Position numbers and translations under genes: made by a program. Positions 1 to 7,768 of a DNA stretch of 64,000 bases are shown in pieces. The notes beneath the pieces were generated by a model. It saw nothing but the letters and a program-made list of their open reading frames with translations, did not search any database and was not told where the DNA came from. Every line of letters starts with the position of its first letter. Within the stretch, counting starts at the first letter, position 1. The DNA is taken from NCBI GenBank assembly GCA_022703445.1, contig JAKLDR010000006.1, positions 1 through 64,000 of the forward strand, written 5' to 3'. Source of the stretch: Planctomycetota bacterium. Lineage in GTDB: Bacteria > Planctomycetota > SZUA-567 > JAKLDR01.

Positions 1-213
1 CAGGGCCCGGCCGTAGCCGGTGGCCACCGTCCGGACCTGTCCGGCTCCGGGGTGGCCGGACAGCAGCTCCCCGCGGAGCCGCGCGGCCGCCGCCCGCGGG
101 TCGTGGCCGGTGGGGCACATGGCCGTGCCGAGCTCGGCGCCGGCGGCGTCGAGCAGCACGGCCTTGGCGGTCGTGGAACCGACATCCACACCGAGAAAGA
201 GCGCTTCAGCCAT
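1..213 (-). CDS. acyl-CoA dehydratase activase-type ATPase (BadF/BcrA family), partial
   Basis: Only the N-terminal 71 residues are in the window; the gene continues past the left edge. The translation opens MAEALFLGVDVGSTTAKAVL, the ASKHA-fold phosphate-binding motif of the BadF/BadG/BcrA/BcrD ATPases. Known members are [4Fe-4S] homodimers that use ATP to push an electron into a partner of the 2-hydroxyacyl-CoA dehydratase type. The partner is almost certainly the double-cubane protein that ends 18 bp upstream on the same strand, the usual gene order for this pair. The cysteines that hold the cluster would lie beyond the window edge and cannot be checked. The family assignment is confident and the substrate is unknown. 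Confidence 0.9.
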   Translation of the reverse strand, partial: MAEALFLGVDVGSTTAKAVLLDAAGAELGTAMCPTGHDPRAAAARLRGELLSGHPGAGQVRTVATGYGRAL

Positions 214-231
214 CTCGTCAGGACCTCTTCG

Positions 232-1422
232 TCAGCGGCCCTGCCGGCCGCGGGCCATCTCCATCAGCGACCCTATCCGGGTGCGCAGCTGCTCGGTATC
301 CGACCCGGAGTAGTCGGTCTCGACCTTGAGGAAGGGCAGCCCCCTGCCCTGCGCCCAGCTCCGCACCTGCGCGCTCTCGATATTGTAGGTGTGGCAGGCC
401 ATCCAGACCAGGTCGATCACCGCCGCAGGCCGGAACTCGGCGACCAGCCGGTCGAGCAGCGCGAAGCGTCCGGGGTTGGGGCTGAAGCACGGGCAGGGCA
501 GGCTGAAGTACTTGCGGGCTATGGCCTCCAGCGGATCGCCGGCTCCGTCGACGTCCTCGACCAGGGGCTTGGCGCCGGAGCAGGACTCCTGGACCACCAC
601 GATGCCACCGGACTCCTCGGCCAGGCGAAGGACCTTGTCCACGCCCGGGCCGACCGGCGTCCCGGTCAGGAGCACCCGCACGGCGCCGGGCGGGGCAGCC
701 GTCCGGCCGGCGGCGCGGCGGCGCTCCAGTTCCGCGCGCACCGCGGCGAGCAGCTCGTCCTCGAGCGGGGTGCAGGCCATGCGCTGGTTGACGAGCAGGC
801 GCTCGGTGCCGGTCAGGTAGACCTCGTCGGCGCGGGTGAAGTCGTAGAGCGAAAGCAGTTGCTGGCGCCGGCGGTTCATCCGGGCGATGGCCGTGCGCAG
901 CCGCGCGTCGGTGATCTCCGTCTCCAGGGTCCGCTCCAGGAAGCGCCGCAGCTCGCGGACCTCGCCGAGCCAGTGCTCGAAGGCCCGGGGTTCGTCCGGC
1001 TTCTGGGTGAGCTCGAGCACGAAGGTGGGGTGGCGCCCGGCGATCATCTCGAACATCTTCTTCTTGCCGTCGCAGGTGGTCTCGGCCACGATGGCCGAGG
1101 CCGCCTCGAAGAATGGGCACGCCCGCTCCTTGATGTAGCCGTAGCTCGACTTGATCAGCGGGCAGAGGTTGGCGGGCAGGTCCTCCTCGGCCGGGGCGAC
1201 CATCTCGGGGGTGAAACCGCAGAGGCAGACCGGCCAGGCCCCGGCCGCGAGGATCAACTCCCGCGGGGCGTACTCGCAGTAGATGCCGACGAGCTTCTCG
1301 CCCCGCTCTCGCGCGGCCTCGGCCCAGGCGATCTCCTCGAGAATGGACTCTTCCAGCCGCTCGAAGACCGGTGCCTGCGGAGTAGCGTCAGACGCTCCCG
1401 CTTGCTGATCGCGCTTGCTCAT
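232..1422 (-). CDS. double-cubane-cluster-containing anaerobic reductase (HgdB/BcrC-like)
   Basis: A 396-residue protein of the 2-hydroxyacyl-CoA dehydratase D-subunit superfamily. The N-terminal pattern (YCEYAPRELILAAGAWPVC at about residues 48-66, then Cys68, Cys87, Cys102 and Cys117) and the single-polypeptide layout match the double-cubane cluster proteins, which carry an [Fe8S9] cluster and form homodimers. These are reduced by a dedicated ATPase, encoded next. They catalyse ATP-dependent low-potential reductions such as that of acetylene in vitro; the physiological substrate is unknown. I chose the ATG at 1422 because it clears the upstream stop; a start at 1440 would overlap the upstream gene by 11 bp. 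It follows a NapH-like membrane ferredoxin by 7 bp, suggesting that protein as electron supplier (inference). It ends in TGA but the C-terminus looks complete. Confidence 0.9.
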   Translation of the reverse strand: MSKRDQQAGASDATPQAPVFERLEESILEEIAWAEAARERGEKLVGIYCEYAPRELILAAGAWPVCLCGFTPEMVAPAEEDLPANLCPLIKSSYGYIKERACPFFEAASAIVAETTCDGKKKMFEMIAGRHPTFVLELTQKPDEPRAFEHWLGEVRELRRFLERTLETEITDARLRTAIARMNRRRQQLLSLYDFTRADEVYLTGTERLLVNQRMACTPLEDELLAAVRAELERRRAAGRTAAPPGAVRVLLTGTPVGPGVDKVLRLAEESGGIVVVQESCSGAKPLVEDVDGAGDPLEAIARKYFSLPCPCFSPNPGRFALLDRLVAEFRPAAVIDLVWMACHTYNIESAQVRSWAQGRGLPFLKVETDYSGSDTEQLRTRIGSLMEMARGRQGR

Positions 1423-1429
1423 CCGAGCA

Positions 1430-2536
1430 CTAGAGCCCAACCTGCCGGCGGATGCCCCCCTTGGGGCAGGCCCGGATGCAGTCTCCGCAGGCGATGCACT
1501 CCGGGCCGCCGGCTTCCTTCCTGACGTCCAGGTCCACCGGGCAGGCCTTGTCGCACAGGCGGCACTCGACGCACTCCCGGAGGTCCGTCTTGATGCGCAC
1601 CAGGGCCAGCCGGCTGCACAGGCCGTAGATGGCCCCCAGGGGGCAGAAGGTCCGGCAGAAAGCGCGCGAGACCAACACCATGAAGATCAGGAAGAAGGCC
1701 AGGATCGAGTAGCGCAGCGGGCTGCCCCAGTACGAGGCCAGCAGGGTCCGGTCACTGGCGCCCAGCGCCGCCGGCAGCGCCGCGCTGAGCGTCCCGTTGG
1801 GACACAGCCGGCAGTAGTAGAGCTCGTAGTGGTAGCCGAGCTTCGTCTCGCTCTGCGGCGAGGTGACCACCAGGTCGGCCGAGTTCAGCATGTTGGGCAC
1901 CGTGAACCCGGGCAGCGCGACGGACTCGCCGGGCGCAACGGCGATCGCCGGGAACTCGCGGCGCTCGCGGAAGACCTCCTGCTTGGTGGCGTTGTCGCGG
2001 AAGACCACGTCGAGGGCCGGTCCGGCCAGGGGTTCGGTGCTGTAGTTGGTGACCTTCACGGTCACGTCGAGGCCGCCGGAGGCGTTCTTCTCGGGCTGGG
2101 GCTTGTTGACCTTGAGCATCCCCGAATAGCGGAAGCCGAGCGCCAGCGGCAGGATCACCACGAGGAGCGCCAGCGCCGCATACTTGGTCCAGCGGGTCCA
2201 TCGCGGCAGCCCGAATTTGCGGGTGGGGATGCGGTGGAGCAGGTCCTGGAGCCAGCCGAAGGGGCAGGCGAAGCCGCAGACCAGCCGGCCGAGGACCGCG
2301 CCCACGGCCAGCACCGTGCCGACGGCCAGCGCCGGGAAGGTCCGGACCGCCGCGCCGTAGGCCATCACCCCGACCGGGCAGGCCATCGAGGACCATGGGC
2401 AGCCGTGGCAGTTGAAACCCGGCGAGCACACCGACTTCGAGACGGTGACTCCGAAGGTGCCGAGGTTGAAGGCCAGGGCGGAGGCCAGCCCCGTGTAGGT
2501 TCGGACCAGTTTCAGAAAGCCGGTGCGCTCAGCCAT
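1430..2536 (-). CDS. NapH/CcoG-like membrane-bound polyferredoxin (4Fe-4S binding)
   Basis: A 368-residue membrane protein with several hydrophobic segments and cysteine motifs: CSPGFNCHGCP near residue 38, CGFACPFGW near 92, a central YYCRLCPNG, FCRTFCPLG, and C-terminal ferredoxin motifs CVECRLCDKACP and CIACGDCIRACP. This is the NapH/NosR/CcoG type, which moves electrons between the membrane and soluble or periplasmic partners through [4Fe-4S] clusters. The start at 2536 has GGGAGG 5 bp upstream; an in-frame ATG at 2587 would add 17 Arg/Ala-rich residues and is less likely. It sits between a small membrane protein and the double-cubane reductase, all closely spaced, so I infer a role in feeding that reductase or its activase. 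The exact partner is not shown by the sequence. Confidence 0.85.
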   Translation of the reverse strand: MAERTGFLKLVRTYTGLASALAFNLGTFGVTVSKSVCSPGFNCHGCPWSSMACPVGVMAYGAAVRTFPALAVGTVLAVGAVLGRLVCGFACPFGWLQDLLHRIPTRKFGLPRWTRWTKYAALALLVVILPLALGFRYSGMLKVNKPQPEKNASGGLDVTVKVTNYSTEPLAGPALDVVFRDNATKQEVFRERREFPAIAVAPGESVALPGFTVPNMLNSADLVVTSPQSETKLGYHYELYYCRLCPNGTLSAALPAALGASDRTLLASYWGSPLRYSILAFFLIFMVLVSRAFCRTFCPLGAIYGLCSRLALVRIKTDLRECVECRLCDKACPVDLDVRKEAGGPECIACGDCIRACPKGGIRRQVGL

Positions 2537-2560
2537 TGGCCCTCCCGGGCCGCGTTCTCT

Positions 2561-2579
2561 GGCCGCGCGCCGCGCGGCC
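2561..2579 (-). promoter_or_regulatory. candidate bacterial SECIS-like hairpin
   Basis: On the minus strand an 8-bp perfect GC stem (GGCCGCGC / GCGCGGCC) closes a 3-nt loop GGC. It begins 13 nt after the TGA at 2593-2595, so the loop is 21 nt after that TGA and starts with G. This fits the known loose bacterial SECIS pattern (loop with an early G, 16-37 nt after UGA). The region is extremely GC-rich, so a chance hairpin is quite possible. Confidence 0.35.
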
Positions 2580-2592
2580 GACGTCACTGGCC

Positions 2593-2835
2593 TCAGGTCT
2601 TGCAGTCTTTGATGCTGGCCGACTCCGGAGCCAGCCCCCTGGCGTCGTAGAGCCGGCCGTCCCTGAGCATGAAAGCCTCGTAGGTGGCGCCGGCGGTGAA
2701 GTCCGGGCCGTTGACGGCGGTCGATGAGGCGGGAGCGTCCAGCTTCCAGACGCGGTGGAGCTCGCGGAAGGCGCCCCAGGCCAGGAGCGACAGGGACAGC
2801 GCCAGGAAGAGCAGCCGCAGCAGCCTGTCTCTCAT
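2593..2835 (-). CDS. small single-span membrane protein, possible C-terminal CxxU selenoprotein
   Basis: An 80-residue product to the first stop, with one N-terminal membrane span (about residues 5-22, LLRLLFLALSLSLLAWGAF) and a soluble tail. It overlaps selB by ATGA and ends 56 bp before the NapH-like start, so it is translationally tied to selB. I do not recognise the family. The tail ends D-C-K-T, then TGA, and the frame continues G-Q before a second TGA at 2584-2586. Read as selenocysteine, the first TGA would give a CKTU redox motif three residues from the C-terminus, and the product would be 83 residues (2584-2835). A hairpin stands at the right distance downstream. A plain 80-residue protein remains the default reading. 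Confidence 0.7.
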   Translation of the reverse strand: MRDRLLRLLFLALSLSLLAWGAFRELHRVWKLDAPASSTAVNGPDFTAGATYEAFMLRDGRLYDARGLAPESASIKDCKT

Positions 2836-4772
2836 CGCGACTTCCCCGCCTCCGGCCTGGCCAGCACCCGCCCGGCGTCCACCCGGCGGGTCAGGCCCTC
2901 TCCGTCGAAGTGCTCCAGCACGGACACCGCCAGGTTGCGGCTCAGGCCCGTCGCCTTCCGGAAGGCGGGCAGGTCCACCACCGGGGAGCGTGCCAGGAGC
3001 TCCAGGAGCTTCTTTCTACAGTCATCGACCACCGAGCGCAAGGCCAGGTTGCTGCCCAGGACCGCGACCAGCCCCTCCTCCACCAGCAGGCGCAGCACCA
3101 GGCGCAGGTCGGGCTCGCCGGCCCGCAGTTCCTTGAGCAGGTCCCCGCGGGCCGGAGCGTTGACCCCGGCGGCGGTCAGGCGCTCGAGCACCGCCTCGCG
3201 CAGCCGCATCTGGGCGGCGCTGATCGCCGGGGCCCACCCGGCCAGGGCCATCCGGCCGTTGCGGACCGCAACCTGCCCGCCGGCCGCGAGCAGCTCGGCG
3301 AGCCGGGGGAAGCAGCTTCCCGGCAGGCCGAAGAGGCCGCAGAACCGCGTCGGCTCCATGCCCCAGGCGTACTTGTGCTCGGCGTGGTCCCGCGCCAGTG
3401 CCTTCCGGGCCGTCTCCAGGACCTCGGCCAGCCTGGCGCGGAGCAGCCAGCCGCCGCCCCCCAGGTTGGCGAGTTCCCCGGACTGCTCCTTGGCGGCGAT
3501 GAGCGGCTCGGCCGCGGCCGGGGGCATCTGGGTCAGTCGGACGAGTTCCTCGCGCCTGAGGACCGCGCGCGGCCCGGCCAGCAACTCGGCGCCCAGCAGG
3601 TCGCCGGCCTCGGCCTGGCGGCGCGCGGCCGCCAGCCTTTCGAGCAGCCCCGGCTCCGTCCGGCGCGTGCCGGGCGCCTCGGCGGAGAGCACCGCACCGC
3701 CGCCGAGCGTGCCCACCGGCGTCAGCGAGCGGACCACGAAGCGGTCGCCGGCGGCCAGCACCACGGGCGCCTCGAGCTCGAGGTGGACGAAGCCGCTCGC
3801 GCCGGGGATCAGTTCGTCGGCGTCGAGCAGCCGCGCCTTGGCCAGCACCGCGGCGGTCCCGGAGTGGAAGCGCACCTCGGCGCGGCGCTTGAGGACCAGC
3901 GCGTCGCTGGCGTTCTCGACCCAGGCCAGCGCCGTGGTCGTCGGGCGGTAGACGCCGGGGGCGGCCACGGTCATGCCCCGGGCGACCTCGGCGGCCTCGA
4001 TGCCGCGCACGGCCAGCGCGGCGCACGCGCCCGCCTGGGCGAAGTCGGCGTCGAACTTGTAGCTCTGCAATGCCCGCACCGAGGAGGCCTTGCCGGCCGG
4101 CAGGAGCTCGAGGGGCTCCTCGACGCCCAGCCGTCCGGAGATCGGCACGCCCGTGACCACCGTGCCGTAGCCCTTGACCGAGAAGACCCGGGCCACGTTC
4201 ATCCGGAAGGCGCGGCGGTCCGGCTCGCGCCGGGCCCCCTCGACCATCTCCCGCAGCTTCTCGCGGACCTCGGCCAGGCCGTCGAAGGTCTTGTTGGACG
4301 CCGCCAGCACCGGCGCGTCGGGGAAGCCGGCGCGGGCCAGGAAGGCGCCCAGATCGGAGCGGACCTGCCCGAGCCGCGCGGCGTCGACCAGGTCGGTCTT
4401 GGTGATCACCGCGAAGACCCGCGGGGTGCGCAGGAGCTTGACGATCCTCATGTGCTCGTCGGTCTGGGGCATGATGCCGTCGTCGGCGGCCACCACCAGC
4501 ATGAGCACGTCGATGGAGGCCGCGCCGGCCACCATGTTGCGGATGAAGTCCTCGTGCCCGGGCACGTCGACCAGCCCGGCCACCCGGTTGGCCGACAGCC
4601 GGCAGGGCGCGAAGCCCAGGTCGATGGAGATGCCCCGGGCCTTCTCCTCGGGCAGCGTGTCCGTGTTGCAGCCGGTGAGGTGCTCGACCAGCGCGGTCTT
4701 GCCGTGGTCCACGTGGCCGGCGGTGCCGACCATCACCGGGAAGATCTCGGGCCGCTGGGTCTCGATCTTCAT
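2832..4772 (-). CDS. selB: selenocysteine-specific translation elongation factor SelB
   Basis: A 646-residue GTPase that delivers Sec-tRNA to UGA codons flagged by a SECIS hairpin. The N-terminal EF-Tu-like domain shows GTAGHVDHGKT (G1), DVPGHEDFI (G3) and TKTD (G4). Middle beta-barrel domains follow, and the C-terminal third has the winged-helix repeats that bind SECIS RNA. Length is close to that of E. coli SelB (614). The start at 4772 was chosen because upstream in-frame codons translate a 7-bp repeat (an artefact, MRVECCVLHVACC). It lies downstream of selA and tRNA-Sec on the same strand, separated from selA by a 204-bp gap holding an inverted repeat. Its stop overlaps the next start as ATGA. 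Confidence 0.97.
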   Translation of the reverse strand: MKIETQRPEIFPVMVGTAGHVDHGKTALVEHLTGCNTDTLPEEKARGISIDLGFAPCRLSANRVAGLVDVPGHEDFIRNMVAGAASIDVLMLVVAADDGIMPQTDEHMRIVKLLRTPRVFAVITKTDLVDAARLGQVRSDLGAFLARAGFPDAPVLAASNKTFDGLAEVREKLREMVEGARREPDRRAFRMNVARVFSVKGYGTVVTGVPISGRLGVEEPLELLPAGKASSVRALQSYKFDADFAQAGACAALAVRGIEAAEVARGMTVAAPGVYRPTTTALAWVENASDALVLKRRAEVRFHSGTAAVLAKARLLDADELIPGASGFVHLELEAPVVLAAGDRFVVRSLTPVGTLGGGAVLSAEAPGTRRTEPGLLERLAAARRQAEAGDLLGAELLAGPRAVLRREELVRLTQMPPAAAEPLIAAKEQSGELANLGGGGWLLRARLAEVLETARKALARDHAEHKYAWGMEPTRFCGLFGLPGSCFPRLAELLAAGGQVAVRNGRMALAGWAPAISAAQMRLREAVLERLTAAGVNAPARGDLLKELRAGEPDLRLVLRLLVEEGLVAVLGSNLALRSVVDDCRKKLLELLARSPVVDLPAFRKATGLSRNLAVSVLEHFDGEGLTRRVDAGRVLARPEAGKSR

Positions 4773-4799
4773 GGTGCGCCGCGCCGATGAATGCTGGCG

Positions 4800-4958
4800 G
4801 CAACACGCAACATGCAACACGCAACACTCAACACGCAATGAATCGGCGGAAGGGGCCTACGCATCTCGGCCTCGCCCGTTGGCCGCTCATTTTTCACCAT
4901 TGGTTTGAATCCCTGATTTGCTCTGCGTGTTGCGTGTTGCATGTTGCGTGTTGTGTGT
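4800..4958. repeat. heptamer inverted repeat between selA and selB
   Basis: The left arm (4800-4841) is six units of the type GCAACAC. The right arm (4924-4958) is five units of the type TGCGTGT. Positions 4802-4826 and 4928-4952 are a perfect 25-bp inverted repeat 101 bp apart. The enclosed spacer is less GC-rich than the surroundings. In a selA-selB transcript the arms could pair into a long stem. Confidence 0.9.
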
Positions 4959-4976
4959 TGGCCTCCTCGTCTCAGC

Positions 4977-6374
4977 CTATGGAGCCCCCAGCGCCCTCCG
5001 CAGCGCCGCGGCCAGGTCGCCGGCCTCCTCCGGGAAGACCGTGCGCATGTCGAGCAGGAGCCGCCCGTCCCGGATGCGGCCGAAGACCGAAGGGAGCCCG
5101 GTCCGGAGCCGCACGGCCAGCGCTCCGGCCGAGAGGCCCTCGGGGCGGAGGGCCAGGGCCAACGTCGGCAGCCCCTGGTCGGGCAGCGAGCCGCTGCCCA
5201 GGTAGGCGGTCTCCTCGACGGCCTCGGCGGCGACGGCGGGCAGGCCGGCCAGCGCCGCGGCCAGCCCGTCGGCCTGGGCGCGGAGCTCGTCCATGGGGCG
5301 GGCCATCATCCGGTAGAGCGGCAGGCGGCACTTCCAGGACTCGCCGTCCAGGAAGTGGAGCAGCGTGGCCTCCAGGGCGGCGATGGTCAGCTTGTCCACC
5401 CGGAACATGCGCGCGAACGGGTCCTTGCGGATGCGCTCCACGGCGGCCTTCCGGCCGCAGATGATGCCGGACTGCGGTCCGCAGATCAGCTTGTCGCCGC
5501 TGAAGCAGGCGACGTTGGCGCCGGCGGCCAGGGAGGCGGACACCAGCGGCTCGTCCGGGAGGCCGAAGGTCGAGAGCGGCACCAGCGCGCCGCTGCCCAG
5601 GTCGTCGATCACCGGCACGCCGGCGCGGCGGCCGAGGGTGCAGAGTTCGGCGATGTCCGGGGTGCCGGCGAAGCCGCGCACCCGGTAGTTGGAGGTGTGC
5701 ACGTGGATGATCGCGCCGGTGGCGGGGGAGAGCGCAGCCTCGTAGTCGCGCAGATGGGTGCGGTTGGTGGTGCCCACCTCGCGCATGATCGCGCCGCTGC
5801 GGGCCAGCACGTCGGGCAGGCGGAAGGCGCCGCCGATCTCGATGAGCTGCCCGCGGCTGATGATGGCCTCGCGCCCGGCGGCCAGCGCCGAGAGCACCAG
5901 CATGGTGGCCGCGGCGTTGTTGTTGACCACCGTGGCCGCCTCGCAGCCGGTGAGCTCGACGAGCAGGCGTTCGACCTTCTCCTCGCGCAGCGAGCGCTCC
6001 CCGCTCTGCGGATCGGCCTGGAGCAGCGAGTAGCCCCCCAGGCCGGAGAGGGCCGCGGTCGCCTCGGAGCACAGCGGCGCCCGCCCCAGCCCGGTGTGCA
6101 GCAGGATGCCGGTGGCATTGATCGCCCGCCGGCCCTCGGGGCGGGCCAGGCGCACCAGCCGCCCGCGGAGCTCCTCGGCCAGAGCGGCCGGCGGGGGGAC
6201 CGACTGGCGCCGGCCGCCGCGGATCTCGGAGCGCACCAGTTCGAGGAGCGCGCGCAGCTCGAACCTGACCGCGCCCGGGCCGAACTCGGCGGCGAGCGCC
6301 CGGCCGGGCCCTGAATCGAGGACCTCGGACACGGCGGGAATGGCGCGGAGCAGCGCGCCGGAGGGCTCGGCCAT
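4977..6374 (-). CDS. selA: L-seryl-tRNA(Sec) selenium transferase SelA
   Basis: A 465-residue PLP enzyme that converts seryl-tRNA(Sec) to selenocysteinyl-tRNA(Sec) using selenophosphate. The N-terminal SelA domain (residues about 1-60) is followed by INATGILLHTGLGRAPL, the conserved early core motif, and by CFSGDKLICGPQSGIICG, where the Lys binds PLP. Length equals that of the E. coli enzyme (463). It starts 30 bp downstream of tRNA-Sec on the same strand, so the two are likely co-transcribed from the promoter at 6569-6597. No selD is present in the window; selenophosphate synthetase must be encoded elsewhere. Confidence 0.97.
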   Translation of the reverse strand: MAEPSGALLRAIPAVSEVLDSGPGRALAAEFGPGAVRFELRALLELVRSEIRGGRRQSVPPPAALAEELRGRLVRLARPEGRRAINATGILLHTGLGRAPLCSEATAALSGLGGYSLLQADPQSGERSLREEKVERLLVELTGCEAATVVNNNAAATMLVLSALAAGREAIISRGQLIEIGGAFRLPDVLARSGAIMREVGTTNRTHLRDYEAALSPATGAIIHVHTSNYRVRGFAGTPDIAELCTLGRRAGVPVIDDLGSGALVPLSTFGLPDEPLVSASLAAGANVACFSGDKLICGPQSGIICGRKAAVERIRKDPFARMFRVDKLTIAALEATLLHFLDGESWKCRLPLYRMMARPMDELRAQADGLAAALAGLPAVAAEAVEETAYLGSGSLPDQGLPTLALALRPEGLSAGALAVRLRTGLPSVFGRIRDGRLLLDMRTVFPEEAGDLAAALRRALGAP

Positions 6375-6404
6375 CAGTTCCTCGCTATGATCCGGCCAGA
6401 GAGA

Positions 6405-6498
6405 TGGCGGAGGCGTATGGGAATCGAACCCACCCAGAGCCTTGCGACCCTGCCACAGTTTTGAAGACTGCGAGCACCACCAGGCACCTGACGCCTCC
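6405..6498 (-). tRNA. selC: tRNA-Sec (anticodon UCA), with encoded CCA
   Basis: On the minus strand the RNA starts GGAGGCGT and ends ACGCCTCC followed by G and an encoded CCA. The 8-bp acceptor stem is the hallmark of bacterial tRNA-Sec. The anticodon arm is GCAGT-CTTCAAA-ACTGT, giving anticodon UCA. A long variable arm (GCAGGGTCGCAAGGCTCTG region) and a GGTTCGATTCC T-arm follow. At 94 nt with CCA it is the usual long size. It sits directly upstream of selA and selB. Confidence 0.96.
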
Positions 6499-6568
6499 GC
6501 GCACGGGACAGGGGCGGTCCGCCGGGCGGATAGGAGCAGCCCCGCTGCCGGACTGCCTTCGCCGGCCC

Positions 6569-6597
6569 AGTCTAGCCCGGTCCGGGAGCCTTTGCAA
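6569..6597 (-). promoter_or_regulatory. promoter for tRNA-Sec/selAB
   Basis: On the minus strand TTGCAA (6592-6597), a 17-bp spacer and TAGACT (6569-6574) form a sigma70-type promoter about 64 nt upstream of the mature tRNA-Sec 5' end. Confidence 0.6.
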
Positions 6598-6607
6598 GTC
6601 TCCTCGC

Positions 6608-6636
6608 TTGAAACCTGCTTGCCCGGATCATACCAT
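6608..6636 (+). promoter_or_regulatory. promoter for the isomerase gene
   Basis: TTGAAA (6608-6613), a 17-bp spacer and TACCAT (6631-6636), 64 bp before the ATG at 6701. It is divergent from, and only 10 bp away from, the tRNA-Sec promoter. Confidence 0.55.
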
Positions 6637-6700
6637 GGCCCGGGTCCGGGGCGGCCCCCGCCGCCGCCCCCTTGGAGAGACGGGAGAGGAGCAGCCGCAG

Positions 6701-7591
6701 ATGACCATCAAGCTTTCCGGGTTCGCCGACGAGGCCGGGCCGACCCTGGCCGAGCAGATCCGCGCCCACCAGGAGCTGGGCTGGGACTCGATCGAGGTCC
6801 GCATGGTCGGCGAGGGGCCGGCCGCCAAGAACTTCACGGAGATCGACGCCGCGGCCTACGCCCAGTGCAGGACCGAACTGGCCGCCGCCAAGATGGGCAT
6901 CTGCTGCTTCGGCTCGCCCATCGCCAACTGGGCCCGGAAGATCACCAACCCCTTCGAGCAGGACGTCGAGAGCCTGCGCCGCTCCATCCCGCGGATGCGC
7001 GAGCTGGGCACGAAGTACATCCGGGTGATGAGCTACCCCAACGACGGCCTGTCCAAGGCCGACTGGCTCAAGGAGGCGGTCCGGCGCCTCAAGGAGCTCT
7101 CCAGGATGGCCGCCGACGGCGGCGTGATCCTGGCCCACGAGAACTGCTCCGGCTACGGCGGCGAGAGCCCGGAGATGCTCGGGGAGCTGCTCGCGGCCGT
7201 CGACTCGCCGGCCTTCAAGGTGGCCTTCGACACGGGGAACCCCGTGGCCCACACCGGGAAGAACGAGGACTGCGTCGAGGGCAAGACCTGGGCCTTCTAC
7301 CAGGTCTCCAAGGCCCGCATCGTCCACGTGCACATCAAGGATGCCAAGCCGGGACCCGACGGCAAGACCGCCTTCTGCTACCCCGGCGAGGGCGCCGGCG
7401 AGACGCGGCGGGTGGTGAAGGACCTGGTCGCGAGCGGCTACAGCGGCTGGATGTCCATCGAGCCGCACATCGCCAAGGTGGTGCACCTCGGCGAGACCGG
7501 CGGCCGCCCGCTGTCCGGCTACGACAAGTACATGGAATACGGCCGGCGGATGAAGGCCATCCTGGACGAGGCGCTCAAGGGCGCGAAGTAG
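6701..7591 (+). CDS. sugar phosphate isomerase/epimerase family protein (TIM barrel)
   Basis: A 296-residue soluble protein of the AP-endonuclease-2-like xylose isomerase superfamily. It opens MTIKLSGFADEAG. Metal-ligand type motifs of the fold are visible: ILAHENCSGY near residue 147, VAFDTGNP near 176, VHVHIKDAK near 209 and MSIEPHIAK near 255. Members isomerise or epimerise sugars or inositol derivatives; the substrate cannot be told. The start at 6701 has purine-rich GGGAGAGGA upstream; the open frame extends further but into tRNA-Sec, so that part is rejected. It is a single-gene unit with its own promoter. Confidence 0.85.
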   Translation: MTIKLSGFADEAGPTLAEQIRAHQELGWDSIEVRMVGEGPAAKNFTEIDAAAYAQCRTELAAAKMGICCFGSPIANWARKITNPFEQDVESLRRSIPRMRELGTKYIRVMSYPNDGLSKADWLKEAVRRLKELSRMAADGGVILAHENCSGYGGESPEMLGELLAAVDSPAFKVAFDTGNPVAHTGKNEDCVEGKTWAFYQVSKARIVHVHIKDAKPGPDGKTAFCYPGEGAGETRRVVKDLVASGYSGWMSIEPHIAKVVHLGETGGRPLSGYDKYMEYGRRMKAILDEALKGAK

Positions 7592-7606
7592 CCGCACGGC
7601 GGCCTT

Positions 7607-7740
7607 CACCACAGAGGACGCAGAGGACACCGAGGGCGACGCGGTTCTCTTGTCCGTGACGGGAGCCCTGGGCGCGACGGCCCTGTTGCCGCAGACCAAT
7701 GACGTTTGCCGTCCTCTATGTCCTCAGTCTACTCTGTGGT
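7607..7740. repeat. imperfect inverted repeat, ACCACAGAGGAC family
   Basis: The left arm 7607-7636 starts CACCACAGAGGACGCAGAGG. The right arm 7709-7740 is its imperfect reverse complement ending CTCTGTGGT. Units of about 9 bp (AGAGGACRC) repeat in each arm. The same family recurs at 18608-18742. It fills the gap between the convergent isomerase and marC genes. Confidence 0.75.
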
Positions 7741-7768
7741 TGGTATCCGTCGCACCGTTCCTGTAAGC

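Noticed and set aside
213..234. TGA at the end of the double-cubane protein read as selenocysteine, giving a fusion with the activase (the frame is continuous)
   Set aside because: The C-terminus before the TGA looks like the usual family end, the activase has its own ATG and N-terminal motif, and the two proteins are separate in all known systems.
4773..4838. N-terminal extension of SelB rich in Cys and His
   Set aside because: It is the translation of the 7-bp inverted repeat. SelB conservation begins at MKIETQRPEIFPVMVGTAGH from 4772.
6404..6700. N-terminal extension of the TIM-barrel isomerase through the tRNA-Sec region
   Set aside because: The frame overlaps tRNA-Sec and its promoter. 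The family starts at MTIKLSGFADEAG (6701).
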